Origin: an uncultured Candidatus Puniceispirillum sp.
Lineage (GTDB): Bacteria > Pseudomonadota > Alphaproteobacteria > Puniceispirillales > Puniceispirillaceae
Length of the DNA: 64,000 nucleotides
Assembly (NCBI GenBank): GCA_905182545.1
Contig: CAJJBY010000002.1
Coordinates: forward strand, 62,001-126,000
Direction: 5' to 3'
A model generated the notes under the pieces. That model saw only the letters and a program-made list of their open reading frames with translations, did no database searches and was not told the DNA's origin. Shown here piece by piece: positions 46,314 to 54,128 of this stretch (position 1 is its first letter; each line of letters opens with the position of its first letter). The position numbers and the translations under genes were made by a program.

Positions 46314-47369
46314 TTATTCTGCAGGTTTTGGGCTGGCCTTTTGGTCTTCTTCTTCAACCCAAAGATTATGGTGCTCTTTTGCCCAGTTGCGATCAACCAT
46401 ACCTGAATTCATCGCATCAAGAGCGCCTTCCATACCAACTGAGCCAATATAAATATGCGCAACAATCATGGTCATAAGGCCAAGCGAAACCACACCATGC
46501 CAAAGCTGATTCATTTGCTGTTCTTGCATGGCGGTAAAATCAGTTGGCAAACTGAAACCAACTGAGTTCAGCAAAGCAAAGGTTTCTGCAAACATACTGG
46601 TTTGGAACGGAAACATCAACGCAATGCCTGACATACTGACCGAAAGGCCACCAATCATGACTGCCCAGAAAATAATCTTCTGACCGGCGTTAAATTTACG
46701 CGCTGGCGGGTGAACACCTTTGGCAAAGATACCGCCTCCCATCGCCAACCACTTAAGGTCCAGCTTGTTTGGGATATTATGGCGAACCCATAAAATAAAC
46801 GACAGCCCCAGACCAAGCATAAAGGCAAAGGCCAGGTAATTGTGCGCATATTTGCCAAATGTAGTGATGGTTGCAAAGGCGTCTTTGCCGATAATCGGCA
46901 AAAGAACATAGCGACCATAAAGCAAATTCAAGCCGGTTATTCCCAAAACCACAAAAGACCCAGCCATCAGCCAATGGGCAAACCGGTCAATCGTGCCAAA
47001 GCGCACAATCCGGTCGTCTGATGGGCCAGCATCGATCCGGATACGGCCACGAACCATATAGAAAATAACCAGCAAGCCAATGATTCCTGCTAGGCCGTAA
47101 GCGCCATAAACAGATAATGGGCCATTGCGAAAGGCACGCCAATTATCGCCTTCGGACTGGATCATGACAGCTGATAATTCGCCTTTCATCTGCGTCGATC
47201 CGGCATTGCCAGTCCGCACAAAGCGCCATAAATCTGTATCTGACTTAATACCAAGTGCGGTGCCAGGCACCTCACCATTTGTTTGCGCCATTGCTGGCGT
47301 AACAGTTCCGGTGGCGCCAATAAACAACGCAGCGAGAATGGCCAAAACACCTAAATATTTGCGTAACAT
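46314..47369 (-). CDS. fdhC: Formate dehydrogenase gamma subunit, cytochrome b556 type
   Basis: About 351 residues. An N-terminal signal-like segment (ILAALFIGATGTVTPAMA) precedes a soluble stretch, then a transmembrane helix near residue 85 and the four-helix cytochrome b core (IDRFAHWLMAGSFVVLGITG, YAHNYLAFAFMLGLGLSF, FWAVMIGGLSVSMSGIALMF, LWHGVVSLGLMTMIVAHIYIG), with haem histidines. It anchors the periplasmic FdhAB in the membrane and passes electrons to quinone. GGGGA precedes the ATG at 47369. Confidence 0.93.
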   Translation of the reverse strand: MLRKYLGVLAILAALFIGATGTVTPAMAQTNGEVPGTALGIKSDTDLWRFVRTGNAGSTQMKGELSAVMIQSEGDNWRAFRNGPLSVYGAYGLAGIIGLLVIFYMVRGRIRIDAGPSDDRIVRFGTIDRFAHWLMAGSFVVLGITGLNLLYGRYVLLPIIGKDAFATITTFGKYAHNYLAFAFMLGLGLSFILWVRHNIPNKLDLKWLAMGGGIFAKGVHPPARKFNAGQKIIFWAVMIGGLSVSMSGIALMFPFQTSMFAETFALLNSVGFSLPTDFTAMQEQQMNQLWHGVVSLGLMTMIVAHIYIGSVGMEGALDAMNSGMVDRNWAKEHHNLWVEEEDQKASPKPAE

Positions 47370-47402
47370 AGTCCCCGGTCTCCCTAGCTTTAAATCGCGC
47401 AT

Positions 47403-47603
47403 TTAATATACGCGTTGAGCATTTGAACGATTGATCAGCGTACGCAGCTGGTCTTCAGACAATTGCTGATCCGTTTTACCTAGATAGGTTCCCTTTTGGT
47501 AGCTGAGAACCCGGTTCTGTTCGTCTTCAGCACAAGCCGACAGACCGGCCACAACCGCAGTCAGCGCGAAGAGAACTAAAAATTTACGAGTGATTGCAAT
47601 CAT
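47403..47603 (-). CDS. Small lipoprotein in the formate dehydrogenase operon
   Basis: A 66-residue protein. The N terminus is a lipoprotein signal with lipobox LSAC (Cys24), followed by a polar 42-residue tail (SYQKGTYLGKTDQQLSEDQL). GAGGGG lies directly before the ATG at 47603. It sits between fdhB and fdhC. The frame is open further upstream but the lipobox distance favours this start. Function unknown. Confidence 0.82.
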   Translation of the reverse strand: MIAITRKFLVLFALTAVVAGLSACAEDEQNRVLSYQKGTYLGKTDQQLSEDQLRTLINRSNAQRVY

Positions 47604-47677
47604 TTGCCCCTCACAAACCCCAGAAGCGGATCGCATATAGCTGCCCGGCATCTTGGGCGGAATTAATAAGATAAAGG

Positions 47678-47705
47678 GGTGGATCCCCACTAAGGGGGAT
47701 CCACC
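47678..47705 (-). terminator. Long perfect hairpin between fdhB and the lipoprotein gene
   Basis: GGTGGATCCCC (47678-47688), a six-base loop and GGGGATCCACC (47695-47705) pair over 11 bases. On the minus strand it is followed by CCCTTTATCTTATT, T-rich but not a clean T-run. It could be a partial terminator or an mRNA-stabilising hairpin that sets FdhAB above FdhC levels. Confidence 0.55.
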
Positions 47706-47723
47706 TTATTTTATGAACGCTGA

Positions 47724-48314
47724 TTAGCTCTTGATGGAATAGGCAGTACCCCATCCCCAAGCGCCAGATCCAAATCCACGGGCGACAATACGCTCACGGA
47801 AGATGTTAGCGACTTGGTCTCCATCACCTGCGAGCAACGCCTTGGTTGCACACATTTCTGCACAAATTGGCAGCTTGCCTTCAGCCAGTCGGTTACGTCC
47901 GTATTTCTGGAACTCGAGACTGCTCATATCCTCTTCTGGACCACCTGCGCAGAATGTACATTTGTCCATTTTGCCACGTGAGCCATAGTTACCAGCCTGT
48001 GGATATTGCGGCGCCCCAAAAGGACACGCATAGAAGCAATAGCCACAGCCAATGCAAAGATCCTTTGAATGCAAAACCACACCTTGCTCGGTCTGATAGA
48101 AACAATCGACAGGACAAACGGCCGTGCAAGGCGCGTCTGAACAATGCATACATGCAACAGAGATTGAGCGTTCGCCAGGCTTACCGTCTTGGATGGTAAC
48201 CACCCGACGACGATTTACACCCCACGGCACCTCATGCTCGTTTTTACATGCAGTAACACAGGCGTTACATTCGATACAGCGTTCTGCATCACATAGGAAT
48301 TTCATTCTTGCCAT
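47724..48314 (-). CDS. fdhB: Formate dehydrogenase iron-sulfur (beta) subunit
   Basis: A 196-residue ferredoxin-like subunit. Four cysteine clusters for 4Fe-4S centres are seen: CIECNACVTACKNEH, CMHCSDAPCTAVCP, CIGCGYCFYACPFGAPQ, and CTFC with a later CAEMCATKAL. It carries electrons from FdhA to FdhC. No Tat signal of its own, so it should be exported with FdhA. It starts 11 bases after fdhA. Confidence 0.95.
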   Translation of the reverse strand: MARMKFLCDAERCIECNACVTACKNEHEVPWGVNRRRVVTIQDGKPGERSISVACMHCSDAPCTAVCPVDCFYQTEQGVVLHSKDLCIGCGYCFYACPFGAPQYPQAGNYGSRGKMDKCTFCAGGPEEDMSSLEFQKYGRNRLAEGKLPICAEMCATKALLAGDGDQVANIFRERIVARGFGSGAWGWGTAYSIKS

Positions 48315-48325
48315 GTGTACCTCCC

Positions 48326-51217
48326 TTATACGCGTTCAATTGTGCAGAGCGAACATTTCGATTCCTGCATCAATGTCACTGAGTCATAACCATAAGTGAA
48401 CGCTGTGTTGGCTGATTCACCAAGTACATAAGGATCTGCACCCTCAGGATACTTGGAACGAAGATCTTTACCTTCCATATGACCACCAAAGTGGAATGGC
48501 AAGAAGGCAACACCCCTAGCAACACGCTCAGTAACCTGAGCCATCACCTTAATCTCAGCACCTTCAGGTGACTTGACCCAAACCATATCGCCGTTACGGA
48601 TATTCTTTCCGTTGGCATCGAATGGGTTTATCTCGACAAACATGTCCTGCTGCAATTCTGCAAGCCATGGGTTTGAACGAGTTTCATCACCACCACCTTC
48701 ATATTCGACAAGACGACCAGAGGTCAAAATCATCGGATAAGCAGCCGTATGATCTACATCCTGAATCGACTTATACAAAGTCGGCAGACGATATAGCTTA
48801 CGATCTGAGTAGGTTGGATAATCAGCGACGAGATCACGACGTGATGTGTACAAAGGCTCACGATGTAGCGGAATTGGGTCTGGGAATGTCCAGACTTTCA
48901 CCCGTGCTTTCGCGTTACCAAATGGTGCACAACCATGCTTGATCGCAACCCGCTGGATACCGCCTGAAAGGTCAACCTTCCAGTTGGTCTTGTCACCAGC
49001 GACTTTTTCGATGGCTGCACGCTCATCTGCGGTAAGATCACCGTCCCAGCCAAGCTTTTTCAGCATACCCATAGTAAATTCTGGGTAACCGTCCTTGATT
49101 TCAGAGCCGACAGGGTAAGAACCTTCAGCCAACAGATTGTTGCCCTCGTGCTCTACACCAAACCGGGCGCGGAAACAAAGACCACCTTCAGCTACAGGCT
49201 TTGATGTGTCGTACAACAAAGGTGTGCCTGGATGGCCCATCTCTGCAGTACCCCAGCAAGGCCAAGGCAGACCATAATATTCACCGTCAAGTTCACCACC
49301 AACAGCTTGCAATGTAGTTCTGTCGAACACATGCTGATTAGCCATATGGGCTTTGATCCGCTCTGGCGACTGACCAGTGTAACCAATTGTCCACATGCCA
49401 CCATTAAATTCACGAGTCACGTCTTCAACATATGGCTCATCATCGGTGACCTTGATCTTGCGGAACATGCGATCAGCAAAACCAAACTTTTTAGCAAACT
49501 TGTAGATGATTGTGTGATCAGGTAACGAGTCAAATGATGGCTCGATGATCTGATCACGCCACTGAAGCGAACGGTTTGAAGCGGTTACAGAACCACGGGT
49601 TTCAAACTGGGTCGTTGCTGGCAGGAGGTAAACACCATCGGTACGATCAGACAAGACTGCAGAAACAGTCGGATATGGATCGATTACGACCATCAGGTCG
49701 AGTTTTTCCATTGCCGTCTTCATTTCTTTCATACGAGTCTGTGAGTTTGGAGCATGGCCCCAGAACACCATCGCACGAAGATTGTCTGGCTGGTCAATGT
49801 TTTCTTTGTCCTCAAGAACACCATCGATCCAGCGCGAAACTGGGATGCCCTTTTGGTTCATCAAGCTCTTTGACTTACCGTCTTTACCCTTGAGCGAGTC
49901 AAAGCGACCTTTCAGCCAGTCAATATCTTCACCCCAGACACGCGCCCAATGCTTCCACGCACCAGCTGACAGACCGTAATAGCCCGGCAGTGAGTGTGAA
50001 AGAACGCAGAAATCTGTTGCACCCTGTACGTTACAGTGACCGCGGAAAATATTAGCACCACCACCGGCAGTACCCATATTACCTAGAGCAAGCTGTAATG
50101 CACAATATGCACGAGTGTTGTTGTTACCGTTCGTGTGCTGCGTGCCACCCATACACCAAACAAATGTGCCTGGACGATTGTTTGCCATGATTTTGGCAAC
50201 ACGCCTGAGCTGGCTACCTGGAACGCCAGTTACACGCTCGGTTTCAGCCGGACCCCATTTTTTGACTTCGGCCATGACATCTTCCATGCCGTAAACCCGC
50301 TGGCGGATAAATTCTTTATCCTCCCACTTGTTTTCAAAAATGTGCCACATGATACCCCAAATAAGCGCAACATCTGAGCCTGGGCGCATGCGAACATACT
50401 CATCGGCATGGGCTGCTGTGCGGGTAAAGCGCGGATCACAAACAATCACGGGTGCGTTATTTTGCTCTTTTGCTTTTAGAACATGCATCAGTGAAACTGG
50501 ATGTGCTTCGGCAGGGTTACCACCAATAATGAAAATTGCCTTTGAATTGTGCATATCATTATATGAGTTGGTCATCGCGCCGTAGCCCCAAGTGTTCGCA
50601 ACACCAGCTACTGTGGTTGAGTGACAAATACGGGCCTGATGGTCACCGTTATTTGTGCCCCAATATGCATAGAACTTGCGGAACAAATAAGCTTGCTCAT
50701 TACTATGCTTTGCAGATCCGAGCCAATAAACTGAGTCAGGGCCAGACTTCTCGCGAATATCCAACATCTGATCGCCAATTTCATTGATAGCATCGTCCCA
50801 GCTCATCCGTACCCATTTTCCGCCAGCCAGCTTCATTGGGTATTTCAGGCGACGCTCGCCGCTAGCAGTTTCCCGCACGGACGCACCTTTTGCACAATGC
50901 GCGCCGAGATTGATTGGGCTATCCCAACCAGGCTCTTGCCCAGTCCAAACGCCGTTCTTCACTTCAGCAACAATGGTACAGCCAACCGAACAATGCGTAC
51001 AAACTGACTTTCGAATTTCAACTGATGCTGCTGAGCCAACAGCTTGAGCTGGTGTCACATTTGACCCAACCAATGCTGCGGCAGTCGCTAAACCTCCAAT
51101 AGCAAGACCTGAACCACGCAAAAATGCGCGGCGGTCAACAACCGTTTCGGCTGCCTTGCCAATGAAAGATGATGACAGGGGGCCATTCGCAACCCCGGAC
51201 GTCTTCTTTCTAAGCAT
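48326..51217 (-). CDS. fdhA: Formate dehydrogenase alpha (catalytic) subunit, Cys type
   Basis: A 963-residue molybdopterin (Mo or W bis-MGD) oxidoreductase. A Tat signal lies at residues 29-35 (RRAFLRG) with a hydrophobic stretch to about 59. The 4Fe-4S ligands are C73, C76, C80 and C108. The catalytic residue is cysteine at 198 followed by His199 (ARICHSTT), so this is not a selenoprotein. The GGNPAEAHPVS and MGGTQHTNG cofactor segments and the C-terminal molydopterin dinucleotide-binding domain are complete. Oxidises formate to CO2 in the periplasm. In an operon torD-fdhX-fdhA-fdhB-lipoprotein-fdhC-WD40/cyt c. Confidence 0.96.
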   Translation of the reverse strand: MLRKKTSGVANGPLSSSFIGKAAETVVDRRAFLRGSGLAIGGLATAAALVGSNVTPAQAVGSAASVEIRKSVCTHCSVGCTIVAEVKNGVWTGQEPGWDSPINLGAHCAKGASVRETASGERRLKYPMKLAGGKWVRMSWDDAINEIGDQMLDIREKSGPDSVYWLGSAKHSNEQAYLFRKFYAYWGTNNGDHQARICHSTTVAGVANTWGYGAMTNSYNDMHNSKAIFIIGGNPAEAHPVSLMHVLKAKEQNNAPVIVCDPRFTRTAAHADEYVRMRPGSDVALIWGIMWHIFENKWEDKEFIRQRVYGMEDVMAEVKKWGPAETERVTGVPGSQLRRVAKIMANNRPGTFVWCMGGTQHTNGNNNTRAYCALQLALGNMGTAGGGANIFRGHCNVQGATDFCVLSHSLPGYYGLSAGAWKHWARVWGEDIDWLKGRFDSLKGKDGKSKSLMNQKGIPVSRWIDGVLEDKENIDQPDNLRAMVFWGHAPNSQTRMKEMKTAMEKLDLMVVIDPYPTVSAVLSDRTDGVYLLPATTQFETRGSVTASNRSLQWRDQIIEPSFDSLPDHTIIYKFAKKFGFADRMFRKIKVTDDEPYVEDVTREFNGGMWTIGYTGQSPERIKAHMANQHVFDRTTLQAVGGELDGEYYGLPWPCWGTAEMGHPGTPLLYDTSKPVAEGGLCFRARFGVEHEGNNLLAEGSYPVGSEIKDGYPEFTMGMLKKLGWDGDLTADERAAIEKVAGDKTNWKVDLSGGIQRVAIKHGCAPFGNAKARVKVWTFPDPIPLHREPLYTSRRDLVADYPTYSDRKLYRLPTLYKSIQDVDHTAAYPMILTSGRLVEYEGGGDETRSNPWLAELQQDMFVEINPFDANGKNIRNGDMVWVKSPEGAEIKVMAQVTERVARGVAFLPFHFGGHMEGKDLRSKYPEGADPYVLGESANTAFTYGYDSVTLMQESKCSLCTIERV

Positions 51218-51248
51218 ATTATCCTCCTAAAAAAACAAGAAAAGCTAA

Positions 51249-51446
51249 TTAAAACCGTGCTGAAGCGTAAAACGCTTTAACATGTTCCGTCTCGCGGTAG
51301 CCAGAACCTGACACCACTTCAACTTCGCCTGCTGATGCTGATTTACCTGCAACCGCTGCCACACCGACAGCCGCAACAGATACTGCAGAACCCTTGAGGA
51401 AGTCACGACGACCTGCAACTGCATCTTTTTTGTTTGTATCTTCCAT
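51249..51446 (-). CDS. fdhX: Small Tat-signal protein of formate dehydrogenase loci
   Basis: A 65-residue protein with the twin-arginine motif RRDFLKGSAV at residues 13-22, a hydrophobic h-region ending AVAGKSASA, and a short mature tail (VSGSGYRETEHVKAFYASARF). It matches the 'formate dehydrogenase region TAT target' family seen directly before fdhA in many proteobacteria. A strong ribosome-binding site (GGAGGG) precedes the ATG at 51446. Role unknown; possibly a structural partner of the exported enzyme. Confidence 0.9.
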   Translation of the reverse strand: MEDTNKKDAVAGRRDFLKGSAVSVAAVGVAAVAGKSASAGEVEVVSGSGYRETEHVKAFYASARF

Positions 51447-51505
51447 TTTTCCCTCCAAAAATGTGCCACACCTCATGTGTGACTCTATAAAACAGGAGCC
51501 TTACG

Positions 51506-52060
51506 CTACCCTGTTCCATCCATGCTGAAAGCTTGGCTTTCAATCTCTAAAAAGGCCCGACCAATCGCACCCACCGGCGCAAAAAATATAACTGTTTTTG
51601 CAGCTTCAATGTCACGCATGAGCAAATCCGCCCAAGGTTCAATGTGCTTGCGAAAGAATGTTGCCTGCTCACCAATTGAATAACAACGGCCGAAGCGCCC
51701 TCGGATCAACCCTGACATCATGTCAAACAGGCTGGCGATATGGTCTTCCGGCTCTTTAACACCCTCGGCACGGCGGATGCCGATCGCATCCATGTCGGCG
51801 CGCAGGTTTGCCAGAGGTTTATCATTCAGGAAACCTGTCAAGTAATAGGATGCAAAAGGCAGGATTTCACCGCGACCCACGCCGATGAACATTGTTAGAT
51901 ATTCATTGCGGATCAATTCATTATCAAGTGTTTTCGCGAGGTGAGACAGGGTGAGACAAGAGCTGCCAATCGGCGTTTTGTCGCCTTGAAGACGCCCAAC
52001 TTCTTCGATCAGCTCATTACTAGGCTCTTTGCGCAGCAAAGACGCAAGAAAATCGTACAT
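51506..52060 (-). CDS. TorD/DmsD-family molecular chaperone
   Basis: A 184-residue all-helical chaperone that guards the FdhA Tat signal and cofactor insertion. Family features: LTLSHLAKTLDNELIRNEYLTMFIGVGRGEILPFASYYLTGFL is summarised by EYLTMFIGVGRGEILPFASY near residue 53, then PEDHIASLFDMMSGLI and FFRKHIEPWADLLMRDIE. The open frame extends upstream of ATG 52060 with protein-like sequence (VVLQEDILRADMYDFLASLL) but no ATG, GTG or TTG is available, so a non-standard start or a missing base is possible. Confidence 0.85.
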   Translation of the reverse strand: MYDFLASLLRKEPSNELIEEVGRLQGDKTPIGSSCLTLSHLAKTLDNELIRNEYLTMFIGVGRGEILPFASYYLTGFLNDKPLANLRADMDAIGIRRAEGVKEPEDHIASLFDMMSGLIRGRFGRCYSIGEQATFFRKHIEPWADLLMRDIEAAKTVIFFAPVGAIGRAFLEIESQAFSMDGTG

Positions 52061-52269
52061 GTCAGCTCGGAGGATATCCTCTTGAAGAACTACATCACTG
52101 TTTGTACTTACTTGAGCTATCGTAAAATCACCTGGGTTACGTTAATAATTTAAGCGCAAAAGTAGTTGATCTTAGCGTTAGCATAGCGATCCTTGGCACG
52201 CAATCGATTGACCCAATAAAAATATAAAAAAGTGAATAAAATTAGCTAGTTAATAATTATTCTTATCTG

Positions 52270-52326
52270 CAGTTAATAATGATTATTAATCTTATTTCTC
52301 AGTTAATAATGATTATTAATCTTATT
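52270..52326. repeat. Two 30-base-spaced palindromic repeats upstream of the fdh operon
   Basis: A 27-base sequence is repeated exactly at 52270-52296 and 52300-52326. Each copy holds the perfect palindrome TTAATAATGATTATTAA (52273-52289 and 52303-52319). A third, partial copy (AGTTAATAATTATTCTTATC) begins at 52248. The whole 52061-52382 gap is otherwise AT-rich and gene-free. The copies are in the promoter region of torD-fdhXABC, and the 30-base period is close to three helical turns, which fits an operator. Confidence 0.7.
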
Positions 52327-52382
52327 AAATAGCGAGTCCCATTTCCAAACGCAAACCTGCCTTAAGTATTCATTTAATAGAA

Positions 52383-53255
52383 CTAAGCATCGTTTTTGGG
52401 CTTTGCAAAGCTCATGCGAGAGGGGCGTCTTGTGGGCATGGCAGCAATAAGGTCCGGAGCAGTCTGGGCTATTTTAGGCAAACCATCTGGGATTTCAGCT
52501 GCTTCAGCGCCGTGTTCCTCGGGCTTTCCTTCGGCTGACACAACTCGTTGATTCTGCTCACCGCCCGATGCATTGTCAGCAAGTTCAGCGGTTTTACCGG
52601 CATCATCTGTCAACTCGTCATCAGACTTGGTTTCGTCCGCCTGATCAACCCTAGTTTTGTCAGCCTGGTCTTCAGCCTGGTCTTCAGCCTTGTCTTCAGC
52701 CTTGTCTTCAGCCTTGTCTTCAGCCTTGTCTTCAGCCTGGTCTTCAGCCTTGTCTTCACCTTCAGCTTCAGCCCCATCCTCAGATTCAGTTTCTTCTGGC
52801 TCAATGACCGCTTTTGCATAGCCCTTGCCAACTGTATAAGCGGTTTTCATGCCTTCGATGACGGTAGCGGCATCGGTGTAATCCTCGCCATATTCAACCA
52901 TATCATCAACAACGCCAAATAGCGGATTCAGCCGCCACAGACGCCGCAGCGCTATTTGCCGCACACGCCCAGGCAAGCCCTTGCCATTCAAAAACTGTTC
53001 AAGCCCACTCTCTTCGGTTACCGCCTCAGGATCCGGAAGATTATATTTTTCAAGAAGTTCAGCATCAGTTAATGTGGCGTCTTCTTCATCTTCAATAAAG
53101 TCATCATCGGCTATCTCGGGCGCTGGCACCTCATCTGGCACATCTTCGCCGTTGACGATCTGACTTTTGCGCGCTGACCAGCGTGACAGAAATCCACCTT
53201 CACCGTCTTTGGCTTCTTCCTTGGCTTCAACATCATATTTCATGCGACGTGCCAT
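52383..53255 (-). CDS. DUF3306 family protein with acidic repeat region
   Basis: About 290 residues. The N-terminal FLSRWSARK (near residue 22) and the block FLNGKGLPGRVRQIALRRLWRLNPLFGVVDDMVEY (here RQIALRRLWRLNPLFGVVDD, near residue 100) mark DUF3306. The C-terminal half is very acidic and low in complexity, with tandem KAED/QAED tetrapeptides. DUF3306 genes accompany formate dehydrogenase in many proteobacteria; the biochemical role is unknown. Follows DUF3305 by 68 bases. Confidence 0.9.
   Translation of the reverse strand: MARRMKYDVEAKEEAKDGEGGFLSRWSARKSQIVNGEDVPDEVPAPEIADDDFIEDEEDATLTDAELLEKYNLPDPEAVTEESGLEQFLNGKGLPGRVRQIALRRLWRLNPLFGVVDDMVEYGEDYTDAATVIEGMKTAYTVGKGYAKAVIEPEETESEDGAEAEGEDKAEDQAEDKAEDKAEDKAEDKAEDQAEDQADKTRVDQADETKSDDELTDDAGKTAELADNASGGEQNQRVVSAEGKPEEHGAEAAEIPDGLPKIAQTAPDLIAAMPTRRPSRMSFAKPKNDA
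52668..52751. repeat. 12-base coding microsatellite in the DUF3306 gene
   Basis: Seven tandem units of GTCTTCAGCCTK (52668-52751), each encoding four residues (KAED or QAED) on the minus strand, plus a partial eighth. Copy number changes would keep the frame. Found inside the acidic C-terminal region. Confidence 0.9.
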
Positions 53256-53323
53256 GCGCTTGACCCCATATTGTAATCTATTAAGACTTATAACCGCTTT
53301 TGAGATCGAACCTTAGCATAGAT

Positions 53324-53962
53324 CTATTGATACTCATCTCGGTTCTTTCGATCGGACGGCACCTGAAACATATCACCACTGCGGCGCAAGCGTGGATCGG
53401 CTCCACCAGGCTGGTCACGATCGATACGCGCCTTATCACGTTTGCGCTTTATAAATGGTTCTGGCTTGAAATGAATTTCAACGAACTCTTTGACAAAATC
53501 GGCAATCGGGCCTTGCAGCGGTAATTTTTCAACCTGATCTTCGCCGCAATCCTCATAATCTTGGATATTATAGGGTGACAGGCTGATTTCGGCGAGATGA
53601 ATGTCAATTTCATCATCACCTGAATAATCTTCATCTTCATTATGCCGCAACACCGCATAGATCGCTGGCTCAGACGATGCCAAATTTTCGGCATAGGCCT
53701 CGGCTTCAGCGCGATGCAGATCAAGCGATGCTTCAGCAGTAAAAAGCGGGGCACCAGCATCATCGTCCGACGGCTGACGCAAGCGCTGAAACTGAACATC
53801 ATTACTTGGTGGTAACCCACTACCAGCGCTAAGCTCAAGCGGCACCAGATCATGGATTACCCAGCGGTGTGATAGCCATTGATTATCAATCGACTGGCGC
53901 TCGACAATCAAACGAACCGCGTAAAGAACATGTCGACTATGTGGCGAAATAACGTTAGTCAC
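53324..53962 (-). CDS. DUF3305 family protein
   Basis: A 212-residue protein. VRLIVERQSIDNQWLSHRW near residue 17 and the later LHRAEAEAYAENLASSEPAIYAVLR (here EAEAYAENLASSEPAIYAVL) and SPYNIQDYEDCGEDQVEKLP are typical of DUF3305, where the C-terminal basic tail (FIKRKRDKARIDRDQPGG) is also common. Always next to DUF3306 in formate dehydrogenase loci; function unknown. Divergent from the polyferredoxin gene with a 166-base shared promoter region. Confidence 0.9.
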   Translation of the reverse strand: MTNVISPHSRHVLYAVRLIVERQSIDNQWLSHRWVIHDLVPLELSAGSGLPPSNDVQFQRLRQPSDDDAGAPLFTAEASLDLHRAEAEAYAENLASSEPAIYAVLRHNEDEDYSGDDEIDIHLAEISLSPYNIQDYEDCGEDQVEKLPLQGPIADFVKEFVEIHFKPEPFIKRKRDKARIDRDQPGGADPRLRRSGDMFQVPSDRKNRDEYQ

Positions 53963-54128
53963 GGTAATAGAGCTCCCATCATAGAGCCTGACTATTCATC
54001 AAAATGTCTGTGTTTTGCAAGGTATATCGCGAAACTTACTTGTCTTTGGTGCGATGTTAGTTAGTTTAGCTGAACAACTTGTATTCAAACAACCCTGACC
54101 ACAACGCGAACAAAAGGTTTTTTTTTCG

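Noticed and set aside
49700-51217. Selenocysteine formate dehydrogenase
   Set aside because: The catalytic codon encodes cysteine (ARICHSTT) and no in-frame TGA or SECIS-like hairpin is needed.
52668-52751. Short regular repeats suggesting a small CRISPR-like array
   Set aside because: Units are 12 bases with no spacers and lie in frame inside the DUF3306 gene.
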